Positions 7,884 through 16,715 of a stretch of DNA of 64,000 nt are shown piece by piece. How positions within the stretch are numbered: the first letter of the stretch is position 1; each line of letters starts with the position of its first letter. The notes below the pieces were generated by a model that was not told the DNA's origin, made no database searches, and was given only the letters and a program-made list of their open reading frames with translations. The translations under genes were made by a program, and so were the position numbers. This stretch comes from Streptomyces sp. NBC_00223 (lineage in GTDB: Bacteria; Actinomycetota; Actinomycetes; Streptomycetales; Streptomycetaceae): positions 4,773,501 through 4,837,500 of the forward strand of contig NZ_CP108109.1 in the NCBI RefSeq assembly GCF_036199905.1, in the 5' to 3' direction.

Positions 7884-9346
7884 CACGAGTCCTCTTCGTC
7901 AACAGGAAGATGGTCACAGGCGGCCGTACGGGCGGCCGCGGCGGCGGAAAGGTCGGACAAGGGGCCGGACAAGGAATCGGACAAGGGGCCGGACGAGAAA
8001 TCAGTCGGGAGGTCGGACGTGAAGTCGGCGGTGGCGTCCGCGAAGACGGTCAGCAGGCGGCCGATGTCCGCCGCGTAGCCCTCCAGTTCGGCGAGGTCCG
8101 CGAACTCGCCCTCGGCGTGCGCGTTGTTGGTGTCGAGCGCGCCCGGTCCGTACACCGCGGTGAACGCGCCCGGCAGGCCGTCGGCCCAGATCGCGTCACA
8201 GGTGAAGGCCGGTTCGTCCGAAGGCCAGCGGGCCAGCCCGACCCGCTCGGTGAGCAGGGCCTCCGCCCAGTGGTCGTCGGACCGCAGCACCGGGAGCCCG
8301 GTCTTCAGCCACTCGACCCCGACAAGGCGTTCCGCGTCCGCGGCGGTCCGCCGCAGCAGCGGTACGTCCGCGTACCGCCGGCGGAAGTCGGCCGCACCCG
8401 CGCGGACCACGTTCTCCAGCGCGGTACGCAGCCGGGTGCCGTCGTCGGACCGGCCGTAGGAGCAGTTCACCAGCAACTGCCCGGTGCCGTAGACCTTGTT
8501 GTGCAGGGGCCCGGTCTGAAGGCCGGCCACGCACACCTGGCCCTCGGCGGTGGCGGCGGGCAGGTCGCGGGCCAGGTGCGCGCCGAGGTGGCCGAGCAGT
8601 ACCCCGGCGTTGTGGCCGGCGGCGGGGGCGTCGTCGATGGCGTCCTCGCCGGACACGGTGATACGGGCGGTCGTGGCGGCCGTCGAGCGGGTGAGCACAC
8701 GGCGGCCGGTGGGCTCGCAGAAGATGTTCAGCCGCCCGTAGTGGCCGGCGGCGATCAGCGGGCGGGTGCCGAACACGCCCATGGCGCCGCCCTCTTCGCC
8801 GGAGACGGCCTGGATCAGCACCGTGATCCTCCGGGTGAGCAGCGGGTCGGCGGCCAGCGCGGCGCGTATCCCGGACAGCAGGGCCACGGCCGGCCCCTTG
8901 GCGTCGATGGCGCCCCGGCCGAGGAACCGGCCGTCCACGAAGCCCGCGGGCTGGTCACCGGCCACCGTGTCGAGGTGGACGTTGAACATCACCGTGCGCG
9001 CGCGGCCGCGTTCCGGCCCCAGGCGCAGGACCAGGCTCGGCTGGCACGCGAGGAACCCCGGGTCGGCGTCGGCGGCGCGGACGACGCTCGCGGGCGTCAG
9101 GGCGTCGTGCGCCCACGACGGGTCGGGCGCGCTGTGGGAGACGGTCACGAAGCCCAGCCGCGCCGCGGCGTCGGCGTATCTCCGCTGGACCTCCCACAGC
9201 CGGACCCGGTCGGCGGGCACGCCTTCCAGTGGGCCGGCGGTCGGCAGGGCCAACAGGTCGAGGAGCAGGGCGTGTTCGGTGCCGTCGAAGGAGGCCCGGT
9301 CGCTCGCGGGGGCCGCATCAGGCGCTGTGACGGTGGCCGTGGTCAT
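7883..9346 (-). CDS. M20-family metallohydrolase (ArgE/DapE/CPG2 type)
   Basis: The 487-residue product has M20 zinc-hydrolase motifs: NVHLDTV (metal His and Asp), GRGAIDAKGP (bridging Asp), VSGEEGG (catalytic Glu and metal Glu), CEPTGR and a late TNNAHAEGE. The family hydrolyses N-acyl amino acids or small amides, which in a biosynthetic setting often means deprotection of an amino group. The ATG at 9346 overlaps the stop of the upstream TIM-barrel gene (ATGA). The last 45 residues are low-complexity (Asp/Ser/Leu repeats such as SGPLSDSLSGPLSD) and look like a variable tail. Confidence 0.85.
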   Translation of the reverse strand: MTTATVTAPDAAPASDRASFDGTEHALLLDLLALPTAGPLEGVPADRVRLWEVQRRYADAAARLGFVTVSHSAPDPSWAHDALTPASVVRAADADPGFLACQPSLVLRLGPERGRARTVMFNVHLDTVAGDQPAGFVDGRFLGRGAIDAKGPAVALLSGIRAALAADPLLTRRITVLIQAVSGEEGGAMGVFGTRPLIAAGHYGRLNIFCEPTGRRVLTRSTAATTARITVSGEDAIDDAPAAGHNAGVLLGHLGAHLARDLPAATAEGQVCVAGLQTGPLHNKVYGTGQLLVNCSYGRSDDGTRLRTALENVVRAGAADFRRRYADVPLLRRTAADAERLVGVEWLKTGLPVLRSDDHWAEALLTERVGLARWPSDEPAFTCDAIWADGLPGAFTAVYGPGALDTNNAHAEGEFADLAELEGYAADIGRLLTVFADATADFTSDLPTDFSSGPLSDSLSGPLSDLSAAAAARTAACDHLPVDEEDS

Positions 9347-10287
9347 CGTGGCCCTCCGCCCGGTCGCCGCGAGCCCAGTACCTCGTCCCACACCAGGGAC
9401 TCCAGCCGCCTGCCGTACTCCACGAAGGCCGGTACGCCCTTGCGTCCCTCCGTGAACAGGCCCTTGTGCGGCTGCACGTTCACATGCGGCTCGATGGACC
9501 ACACGCCGGTGAAGTCGTGCTCCACCAGCAGCCGCAGGCAGGCCGCGACATCGCTCTCGCCGTCGCCCGGCATGGTGTAGGAGGCGTCGTCACCCGCGCC
9601 GACCGCGTCCTTGACGTGCACGTGGGCGACCAGTTCGGGTGCCCGGTCCAGGAGTTCGGTCAGCATGGGGAGGCTGGGGTAGCCGTAGGCGGCGCCGTTG
9701 CCGGTGTCGAACATCAGCCGCAGCGCGGGGGAGTCGGTCTCCTCGACCAGGCGCAGCATCCGCTCCGCGCTGGTGCCGGCCCACCCGGAGCAGTTCTCGT
9801 GCAGCAGCACCAGGCCCGAGTCCTCGGCGCGCCGCGCGAGCAGCTTGGTCCTGCGCAGCACCTCGGCCACCCAGTCCTGCTCCGACAGACCGTCGTTGGG
9901 ATAGGACATGATCCGGACATAGCGGGTGCCCAGGGCGGCGCAGCGGGCGGCCAGCACGTCCAGTTCGGCGAGGTCGTCCGCGAGGCTGCCGCTCACCGGC
10001 CGCGACCAGCCGGCGATCCGGGAGTCGACACAGGCGGTGGACAGTCCGGCGGCGGCCAGCGAGGCCACGCAGCGGTCGAAGGCCCGATCGTCCAGTTCGG
10101 CGAGCGGCACCCCGTCCACGGTGCGCAGTTCGATGAGCTGCCAGCCCAACTGCCTTCCCACCGCGTCGATCTGTCCGGCCAGGTCGGAGGCGGCCTCGTC
10201 GCCGACTCCGGCGAAGAGCACGCCGCCGACGGCCTCGCCGTGGCCGGTCGGCGCGGCGACGAGCTGTGATTGGTGGTCATGAAGCAT
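9343..10287 (-). CDS. Xylose-isomerase-like TIM-barrel protein (sugar phosphate isomerase/epimerase family)
   Basis: The 314-residue AP_endonuc_2-type TIM barrel shows the metal-binding Glu in LLHENCSGW, Asp in LMFDTGNG, HVHVKD and Glu in SIEPHVN. The family includes IolE, HyuE-like and D-psicose/tagatose epimerases. Its start overlaps the stop of the upstream Gfo/Idh gene by 11 bp, and its stop overlaps the M20 start. The pairing with Gfo/Idh/MocA enzymes resembles inositol or keto-sugar metabolism (IolE with IolG), so a keto-sugar dehydration or epimerisation is a reasonable but unproven role. Confidence 0.85.
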   Translation of the reverse strand: MLHDHQSQLVAAPTGHGEAVGGVLFAGVGDEAASDLAGQIDAVGRQLGWQLIELRTVDGVPLAELDDRAFDRCVASLAAAGLSTACVDSRIAGWSRPVSGSLADDLAELDVLAARCAALGTRYVRIMSYPNDGLSEQDWVAEVLRRTKLLARRAEDSGLVLLHENCSGWAGTSAERMLRLVEETDSPALRLMFDTGNGAAYGYPSLPMLTELLDRAPELVAHVHVKDAVGAGDDASYTMPGDGESDVAACLRLLVEHDFTGVWSIEPHVNVQPHKGLFTEGRKGVPAFVEYGRRLESLVWDEVLGSRRPGGGPR

Positions 10288-11362
10288 GGGGAACGGCCTC
10301 GGTAGGGATCTGGGGGAAGCGGGGGATGTCGGCGGTGAACAGCGGTTCGACGGCGGCGTCGGCGGCCCGGCCGAGCCGGGACTGCTCCTTGGCCTCGCTG
10401 AGGATCGCGCTGACCCGGCTGTTGAGGGCGAAGTCGGCTTCGAGGTCGGCGCCGCCGGCCAGCCGCTGGTAGGCGCTGAGCAGGAAGCGGCCGAGCGAGT
10501 CGTCGCGGAAGACGGCGGCGGGGAAGTCGCCCTGGTCGAGGGAGGTGGAGAGATGGGCGTGGTCGTCGGCCTCGCTGATCGGGAAGTGCCCCACCGCCCA
10601 GCCCCGGCTGAAGCCGAGCCGGATCACCCGTTCCCGGATCGGCGAGGCCAGATCGGTGAAGATCTCCGTGCTGACCGAGGAGTGGTGGGTCAGATGGAGC
10701 CGGGCGGCGCCCATGTCGCGGACCACCACGTTGCCGAGCCGCATGTCGTGGAGCTCGGCGCCGGCGACGTCGCCGTCACCGGCCAGCTTCAGCACCAGGC
10801 CCACGGAGTGCGGCAGTTCGACGTCGAACGCGGTGGGGTGGCCCTGCGTCCGCAGCGTCCGCGTCATGCGCGGCTTGAGCTGCGCGACGAAGACGCTCTC
10901 CAGGTCGCCGAGCGTGCGCTGCCGGACCAGGTCGTGCAGCCGCTCGGTGAGCGTGCTGTGCAGCCAGGGCGCCACCACGATCAGCCGCAGCCCGTACGCC
11001 CGTCGCAGCGCGTCGATCGGCGCCAGCTCCTCCGGGGTGCTGATCAGCGGCTTCTCCACGAGGATCTGCCGGAAGCCGAGCGTGGCCAGCTCCCGCAGCA
11101 CCTCAAGCCGGTCCGTCGGCGGCGTGCACAGATGGACGACCGTGTCGGCGGGGTCCAGCAGCTCGGCCGCGCGGGCCAGGTCGGGTGTCGGCAGACAGCA
11201 GGCGTCCCGAACGGTCCGGTCGTCCACCGCGGGGTCCACGACGACGGGTGGCTCGGCGCTGATGGCGGCACGGCCTGGCTCGGTGCCGCGCAGCCGGTTC
11301 AGCACCTGCCAGTGCAGGTCGTGCCCGGCCCTTCCGAAGCCGACGATGAGTGTTCGGGGCAT
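10277..11362 (-). CDS. Gfo/Idh/MocA-family oxidoreductase (second, divergent copy)
   Basis: The 361-residue protein has a Rossmann start (RTLIVGFGRAGHDLHW, residues 3-18), then VVHLCTPPTDRLEVL and the EKP signature in ILVEKPLIST. The C-terminal half is unlike the first copy in the cluster. It has many His residues (LHLTHHSSVS, ADDHAHLSTS) and no obvious GG..DxGxHxxD motif, so it may use a different substrate or have lost a canonical catalytic residue. It is the first of the five coupled genes. A 188-bp gap separates it from the polyprenyl synthase gene, and I see no strong promoter there. Confidence 0.8.
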   Translation of the reverse strand: MPRTLIVGFGRAGHDLHWQVLNRLRGTEPGRAAISAEPPVVVDPAVDDRTVRDACCLPTPDLARAAELLDPADTVVHLCTPPTDRLEVLRELATLGFRQILVEKPLISTPEELAPIDALRRAYGLRLIVVAPWLHSTLTERLHDLVRQRTLGDLESVFVAQLKPRMTRTLRTQGHPTAFDVELPHSVGLVLKLAGDGDVAGAELHDMRLGNVVVRDMGAARLHLTHHSSVSTEIFTDLASPIRERVIRLGFSRGWAVGHFPISEADDHAHLSTSLDQGDFPAAVFRDDSLGRFLLSAYQRLAGGADLEADFALNSRVSAILSEAKEQSRLGRAADAAVEPLFTADIPRFPQIPTEAVPHAS

Positions 11363-11550
11363 GTTGGGGTCCGTTCTCTTCCAGTCGATGTCCGGTAGTG
11401 GGCCGGTGGGAGCCGGTCAGGATTCGCAGGTGAGTCGGAGATGAGTCGGAGGTGGACCGGTGTCGGGCCGGCGGTGGGTCGGCGGCGGGTACGGCGGCCG
11501 GCCGACGGACTGCCTGTCGGCCGTGGTCGTGGTCCCGGCTGTCCGGCCGG

Positions 11551-12618
11551 TCAGCTGTTGCGGTAGGCGACCTGGGTGGCCAGGCGGGAGAACTCCTGAC
11601 GCCACTCCGGCGCGAGGTCGCAGTCGGCGAGGGACTGGCACGCCCGGTCGACGAGCTGGGCGATGGTCTGCTCGACCTGGCGGCGTACGCCGGTCTCCTC
11701 CAGCACCCGGCGCAGCTCGTCCGCGTCCCAGGGGGTGGCCCCGCCCTGTTCGAGCAGGCGCTGCACCTGCGGATCGGTCTCGGCGGCCAGGGCCAGCAGC
11801 AGCGTCATCTTGTGCTCGGAGAAGTCCAGGCCGGTCGGCTTGCCGGCGGCGTCGGTGTCGCCGAAGGCGTCGATGAGGTCGTCACGCAGCTGGAACGCCT
11901 CGCCGAGCGCCAGTCCGTAGCCCTCGAAGGCGTCGGCGAGGTCGGGCCGGCCGGCGAGGGTGGCGCCCAGCACCAGCGGGCGGTGGATCGTGTAGCGGCC
12001 CGACTTGCAGACCGCGATCCAGCGGGAGAGCGAGGGGTCCACGACGGCTTCGGCCGCGACCGCGATGTCCAGGTGCTGGCCGATGATCATCTCGGCGCGC
12101 AGCTCGTCCCACACCCGGCGGGCCGGGACCGAGAAGCGCGCGGCCATCTGGTCGGCGTAGACGAACGCCAGGTCGCCGGCGAGCACCGCCACGCCCTCGC
12201 CGAACCGGCGGGCCTCGCCCTGCCAGCCGCGGGCCGTGTGCTCGGCGGCCTGCGCCACATGGACGGTGGGGGTGCCGCGGCGCAGCGCGGAGTTGTCCAC
12301 GACGTCGTCGTGGATGAGCGCGAACGCCTGGAGCAGCTCCAGGGCCGCGGAGGCGTCCACGGCCATCTGCGAGCGCGGATCACCGCCGGCGGACAGATAG
12401 CCGCTCAGACAGAACACCGGCCGCAGCCGCTTGCCGCCACTGCGGACCAGCGCGGAGATCGCGTCGATGGGCTGCGCGGCACGCGGGTTGACGCTGTGCC
12501 AGCGCTCACGCTGTTCCCGGACGAACGTGTTGAGCCGCGACTCGACACGGGTGAGCATCTGCGCGCGGGTCTGGGTGATGACCGAGGCCGAGACCGGACG
12601 GGTGCTGATGATGGACAC
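11551..12618 (-). CDS. Polyprenyl diphosphate synthase (probable GGPP/FPP synthase)
   Basis: The 355-residue trans-prenyltransferase has both Asp-rich motifs: the first in ALIHDDVVDNSALRRG and the second in QLRDDLIDAFGD. The substrate-binding region GGKRLRPVF is also intact. Phe sits five residues before the first DDxxD, a position that influences chain length, so FPP and GGPP are both possible. The start is a GTG at 12618 with AAGGAGAAGG upstream. It elongates DMAPP with IPP supplied by the flanking ispH, dxs and ispG. The prenyl acceptor or cyclase is not seen nearby; the Pyr4-type cyclase at 34767 is 22 kb away and in a different setting. Confidence 0.92.
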   Translation of the reverse strand: MSIISTRPVSASVITQTRAQMLTRVESRLNTFVREQRERWHSVNPRAAQPIDAISALVRSGGKRLRPVFCLSGYLSAGGDPRSQMAVDASAALELLQAFALIHDDVVDNSALRRGTPTVHVAQAAEHTARGWQGEARRFGEGVAVLAGDLAFVYADQMAARFSVPARRVWDELRAEMIIGQHLDIAVAAEAVVDPSLSRWIAVCKSGRYTIHRPLVLGATLAGRPDLADAFEGYGLALGEAFQLRDDLIDAFGDTDAAGKPTGLDFSEHKMTLLLALAAETDPQVQRLLEQGGATPWDADELRRVLEETGVRRQVEQTIAQLVDRACQSLADCDLAPEWRQEFSRLATQVAYRNS

Positions 12619-12795
12619 GGCGTTGCCTTCTCCTTGGAGGTCTGCGCTGCTGGCGACGTACGGAAGGGTCGGGACGCGACGGCGTACGGAAGGGGCCGGG
12701 ACGGCGTACGGGCAGGCCGGGGCGGCCGGTGCACGGGCAGGGGTGGCCGGGACGCGACCACGTACGAGAGGTCCGCGGTGGCGGCGTACGGAGGG

Positions 12796-13800
12796 TCAGG
12801 GCGCGACGGGCCGGGTGTCGCCGGTGGCGCCGGACAGACTGGCCGGCAGACCGAAGACCACGTTCTCGACCGCGACCTGCGCCAATTCGATGTCCTCGTA
12901 GCCGAGTTCGCCGAGCCGGTCGACGACCTGCTCCACCAGGATCTCGGGAGCGCTGGCGCCGGCGCTGACGCCGACCGTGTCGACCCCGGTCAGCCATTCC
13001 TCCCTGAGGTCGCCCACCTCGGGCACCAGATAGGCACGCGTTCCCAGGCCGGCGGCCACTTCGACCATACGAATGGAATTACTGGAATTCGCGGAACCCA
13101 CCACCAGAATGAGGTCGCTGCGCTCGGCAATTGCCTTGACCGCGTTCTGCCGGTTCTGGCTGGCGTAGCAGATGTCGTCCTTGGCGGGCTTGTTGAGCGA
13201 GGGAAAACGCTCGCTGAGCGCGTCGATGATATCGGCGGTCTCGTCCAGGGAAAGTGTCGTCTGGGTGAGATAACCCACCGGATGGTCGGCGGGGAACGGC
13301 AGTTCCCTGACCGCCTCGACCGATTCCACGATGACCGTGCGGTCCGGCGCCTCGCCGAAGGTGCCCTCCACCTCCTCGTGGTCCGCGTGGCCGATCAGCA
13401 GGATCGTCTTGCCGTCGCGGGCGAACCGCCGGGCCTCCTGGTGCACCTTGGACACCAGCGGGCAGGTGGCGTCGATGACCTCCAACTGCCGGTCCTGGGC
13501 GTTGCCGCGCACCGCCGGGGAGACGCCGTGCGCGGAGAACACGCAGACCGCGCCCTCGGGCACGTCCTCCTCCGAGTCGACGAAGACGGCGCCGCGCTGC
13601 TGGAGGGAGCGCACCACGTAGTGGTTGTGGACGATCTCCTTGCGCACATAGACAGGGGCGCCGTACTTGAGCAGGGACTCCTCGACGATCGAGATGGCGC
13701 GGCGAACTCCCGCGCAGAAACCTCTCGGTTCGGCCAGAATCACCTTCTTACGGGTGAGGGGCCGATGACCCGAAGGTTCCACATTCGCCATGGATTCCAT
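12796..13800 (-). CDS. ispH: 4-hydroxy-3-methylbut-2-enyl diphosphate reductase (IspH/LytB)
   Basis: This is the final MEP-pathway enzyme, making IPP and DMAPP from HMBPP. The product (about 334 residues) carries the three Cys ligands of the [4Fe-4S] cluster (RGFCAGVRRA, DATCPLVSKVH, DICYASQNRQ), plus the HNHYVV and GHADHEEVEG histidines and SANSSNS. Three starts are possible (GTG 13809, ATG 13800, ATG 13791); 13800 is a compromise. It is the first gene of the cluster, with a promoter-like sequence at 13855-13884. The ispH to polyprenyl synthase gap is about 180 bp of GTACG-rich low-complexity DNA. Confidence 0.94.
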   Translation of the reverse strand: MESMANVEPSGHRPLTRKKVILAEPRGFCAGVRRAISIVEESLLKYGAPVYVRKEIVHNHYVVRSLQQRGAVFVDSEEDVPEGAVCVFSAHGVSPAVRGNAQDRQLEVIDATCPLVSKVHQEARRFARDGKTILLIGHADHEEVEGTFGEAPDRTVIVESVEAVRELPFPADHPVGYLTQTTLSLDETADIIDALSERFPSLNKPAKDDICYASQNRQNAVKAIAERSDLILVVGSANSSNSIRMVEVAAGLGTRAYLVPEVGDLREEWLTGVDTVGVSAGASAPEILVEQVVDRLGELGYEDIELAQVAVENVVFGLPASLSGATGDTRPVAP

Positions 13801-13854
13801 CCCTGCCACTCCCGGTCCGGGGCCGTCTGTGATTTACACGTCGACTGGACCCCG

Positions 13855-13884
13855 ATGTTGCTGTCCGCCGTCGGACGGTGTCAA
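13855..13884 (-). promoter_or_regulatory. Predicted promoter of the isoprenoid cluster
   Basis: On the minus strand, TTGACA (13879-13884) is followed after 18 bp by CAACAT (13855-13860). This is close to the HrdB-type consensus and would start transcription near 13848, about 50 nt before ispH. The rest of the 13801-14217 stretch holds no gene that I can support. Confidence 0.5.
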
Positions 13885-14217
13885 CGAAATCGGCGGACGG
13901 CCGCCCGGCACAGCGGGAGTTCGAGGATTTCCGCCCGCTCACTGCCATGTCCGGCGGGCGCGCGTGAATACTTGTCATCGAACCCGCGGCAAGAGTCCGG
14001 GTTCTTGTCATACCCCTGCTACACGCGCCGATGACAGGCGCGGAACGGGTACGTAACGGGGGCGCCGAACCGGGGCGCGGAACGGGCGCGGTGAACTTCC
14101 GCGAACCCGCGCGGGATTGATCGCCACGACACTAGGGTGATCCGACAGTCCGTCAGTAGGTCGGTACGACCGCGCGGGCCTTGCTGTGCGTCCCCCACGA
14201 CCGAGGAGCGACTCCCC

Positions 14218-14319
14218 ATGTACGCCCACGTCTTCGACGGCCTGCTCGTCCTCATGGTGATCGCCGTCATCGCGTTCGCCGCACTGGTCGTCACCCGCCT
14301 CTTCCGCGGCCAACGCTGA
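14218..14319 (+). CDS. Small single-span membrane protein (33 residues)
   Basis: The predicted product is MYAHVFDGLLVLMVIAVIAF followed by AALVVTRLFRGQR. It is almost entirely one hydrophobic helix with a positively charged C-terminal end, so it should be inserted in the membrane with its C terminus in the cytoplasm. A GAGGAG ribosome site lies 9-10 nt upstream of the ATG. A strong hairpin at 14387-14417 ends the transcript. Function is unknown; it is too short for most gene callers. Confidence 0.6.
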   Translation: MYAHVFDGLLVLMVIAVIAFAALVVTRLFRGQR

Positions 14320-14386
14320 CCCCCGACAGGTCGAACGCCGGCGACCTTCATCGGTCGGCCGGCCTCTGCGGCTCGCTCGTGCGGAC

Positions 14387-14417
14387 GGGGAGGGACGTGG
14401 TGTGCACGTCCCTCCCC
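14387..14417. terminator. Bidirectional hairpin terminator
   Basis: GGGGAGGGACGTG pairs exactly with CACGTCCCTCCCC across a 5-nt loop. It lies between the small plus-strand gene and the convergent transketolase gene. Confidence 0.75.
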
Positions 14418-14468
14418 CTCGCAAGGGCCCTCCCCCCAGGGCCCTCGGCTTCCGCCCGTGAGCGCGGG

Positions 14469-16586
14469 TCACGCGTCGGGGGCGGTACCGCCGATCAGGG
14501 AGCGGGCGGCCCCGGCGACCGCTTCCGGGGTGATGCCGAAGTGCTCGAAGAGCTCCGCGGCCGACGCCGACGCGCCGAACTCCTCGACGCTCACCGCCCG
14601 CCCGTCCAGGCCCAGCAGATCGTGCCAGCTCTGACTGACGCCCGCCTCCACGGTGATCCGGCGGCGCACGGCCGGCGGGATCACGCTGTCCCGGTACGAC
14701 GACGGCTGCTCGTCGAACCACTCACGGCACGGCATGGAGACGACCCGCGCCCGGATTCCCTCGTCGGCGAGCGCGCGCGCCGCCGTGACCGCCACGGCCA
14801 CCTCGGACCCGGTGGCGATGACGACCACGTCCGGTTCGGCCGAGGCGTCCGAAGCGGGCGCCTCCCAGCGGACGTACCCGCCCCGAACGGCGTCGGCGGC
14901 CGGCCGGAACCCGTCCCCGCTGTCCGGGAACACCGGCAGATCCTGCCGGCTGAGGCTGAACCCCGTCGGCCTGCCGCGCCCGGAGAGCACCTTCCACAGC
15001 GTGATCGCCGTCTCGTTGGCGTCACCGGGCCGCACCACGTCCAGTCCGGGAAGGGCGCGCAGCGAGGCCAGGTGCTCGATCGGCTGATGCGTGGGCCCGT
15101 CCTCGCCGAGCCCGATCGAGTCGTGGGTCCAGACGTAGACGGCCGGCAGCCGCATCAGCGCCGCGAGCCGTACCGCTGGCTTCATGTAGTCGCTGAACAC
15201 GAGGAACGTGCCGCCGTACGGCCGGCTGAGGCCGGAGAGCGCGATGCCGTTCATGGCCGCGGCCATGAAGTGCTCGCGGATGCCCCAGTGGATCGTCCGG
15301 CCGGCCGGGTCCGCGCCGGGCAGGTCACTCGACGCGGGCAGGAACGACGAGGTGCCGTCGACCGTCGTGTTGTTGGACTCGCCGAGGTCGGCCGAGCCGC
15401 CCCACAGCTCGGGCAGCTCCGCCGCCGCGGCCTTCAGCGCCCGGCCGAACGCCTTGCGGGTGGCGACCGGTGCACCGGCCTCGAACGTCGGCCGCGCGTC
15501 CTCGAACCCGGCGGGCGTCCGCCCGCTCTCCAGCCGCAGCAGCAGCTCGTGCGCGTCGGGGTGCTCGTTCGCCCACGCGGCGAAGTCCTTGTCCCAGGCA
15601 CTGTGCGCGCGGGCCCCGGCCTCGCGCGCCGCCGACGCGGTGCGCTCGTGGACCTCCGCCGGTACGTCGAAGGCCGTGTCCGGGTCCACGCCCAGGACGG
15701 TCTTCGCCGCGCGGATGGCCTCGGCGCCGAGCGCGGAGCCATGGGACCCGGGCGTGTTCTGCGCGCCGGGAACGGACCAGGCGATGACACTGCGCATCAC
15801 GACGATCGAGGGGCGGTCCGTCTCGGCCGTCGCCTCCTCCAGCGCCCGGGACAGCCCGGCGAGGTCGATGTCGCCGTCGGCGGCCAGGTCCACCGTCTGC
15901 ACGTGCCACCCGTAGGCGGCGTAGCGGGCGGCCACGTCCTCGCTCGCCGCGAGTTCGGTGCTGCCCTCGATGGAGATGCGGTTGTCGTCGTAGACCACGA
16001 CGAGGTTGCCCAGCTTCTGATGGCCGGCGAAGGCGCTCGCCTCCGCGCTGATGCCCTCCTGGATGTCGCCGTCGGAGCACAGCACGAAGACACGGTGGTC
16101 GAACGGGCTCGTGCCCTCCGGCGCGTCCGGGTCGAACAGCCCCCGCTCACGGCGGGCGCCCATGGCCATGCCCACCGCGGTGGCGATGCCCTGGCCGAGC
16201 GGCCCGGTCGTGGTCTCCACACCCGGCGTGTGGCCCCACTCGGGGTGGGCCGGGGTGAGGCTGCCCCTCTTCCGGTACGCGCGCAGGTCGTCCAGCGTCA
16301 GCGGGTAACCGGTGAGGTGGAGCTGGATGTAGAGGGTCAGGCTGGAGTGCCCGCAGGACAGGACGAAGCGGTCCCGGCCGGGCCAGGCCGGGTCGGCGGG
16401 GTCGTGCCGCAGAAAGCGCTGGAAGATCAGATGGGCCGCGGGGGCGAGGCTGACGGCCGTGCCGGGATGGCCGTGGCCCGCCTCCTCCACCGCGTCCATG
16501 GCCAGGACGCGCGCGGTGACGACGGCCCGCGCGTCGTCCTCGGTCCACTCGAAGCGGGCGGGACGAGAGGTGTCAGTGCTCGTCAC
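14469..16586 (-). CDS. tkt: Transketolase
   Basis: The 705-residue thiamine diphosphate enzyme moves two-carbon ketol units between sugar phosphates. Visible blocks include GHGHPGTAVSLAPAAHLIF, GHSSLTLYIQLHLTGY, GPLGQGIATAVGMAMG, the TPP motif CSDGDIQEG through VVVYDDN, and EDGPTHQPIEHLASLRA. The start is GTG 16586 with AAGGAGCG upstream. It is the last gene of the sugar operon, after the SDR and kinase genes, which suggests a dedicated copy feeding a pentulose or tetrulose phosphate into the pentose phosphate pathway rather than the housekeeping enzyme. Confidence 0.93.
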   Translation of the reverse strand: MTSTDTSRPARFEWTEDDARAVVTARVLAMDAVEEAGHGHPGTAVSLAPAAHLIFQRFLRHDPADPAWPGRDRFVLSCGHSSLTLYIQLHLTGYPLTLDDLRAYRKRGSLTPAHPEWGHTPGVETTTGPLGQGIATAVGMAMGARRERGLFDPDAPEGTSPFDHRVFVLCSDGDIQEGISAEASAFAGHQKLGNLVVVYDDNRISIEGSTELAASEDVAARYAAYGWHVQTVDLAADGDIDLAGLSRALEEATAETDRPSIVVMRSVIAWSVPGAQNTPGSHGSALGAEAIRAAKTVLGVDPDTAFDVPAEVHERTASAAREAGARAHSAWDKDFAAWANEHPDAHELLLRLESGRTPAGFEDARPTFEAGAPVATRKAFGRALKAAAAELPELWGGSADLGESNNTTVDGTSSFLPASSDLPGADPAGRTIHWGIREHFMAAAMNGIALSGLSRPYGGTFLVFSDYMKPAVRLAALMRLPAVYVWTHDSIGLGEDGPTHQPIEHLASLRALPGLDVVRPGDANETAITLWKVLSGRGRPTGFSLSRQDLPVFPDSGDGFRPAADAVRGGYVRWEAPASDASAEPDVVVIATGSEVAVAVTAARALADEGIRARVVSMPCREWFDEQPSSYRDSVIPPAVRRRITVEAGVSQSWHDLLGLDGRAVSVEEFGASASAAELFEHFGITPEAVAGAARSLIGGTAPDA

Positions 16587-16715
16587 CGAGCGCTCCTTCG
16601 ACTTCGACGAGATGGGTGCATACGGGACACGGTGTACGGGATGTCGCGTACGGGAGGGGCCTGTCCGGTGGTCCGCAGGGCGCCGCGGAGGGCGCCGGCC
16701 GCACCGGGGGTCGGT

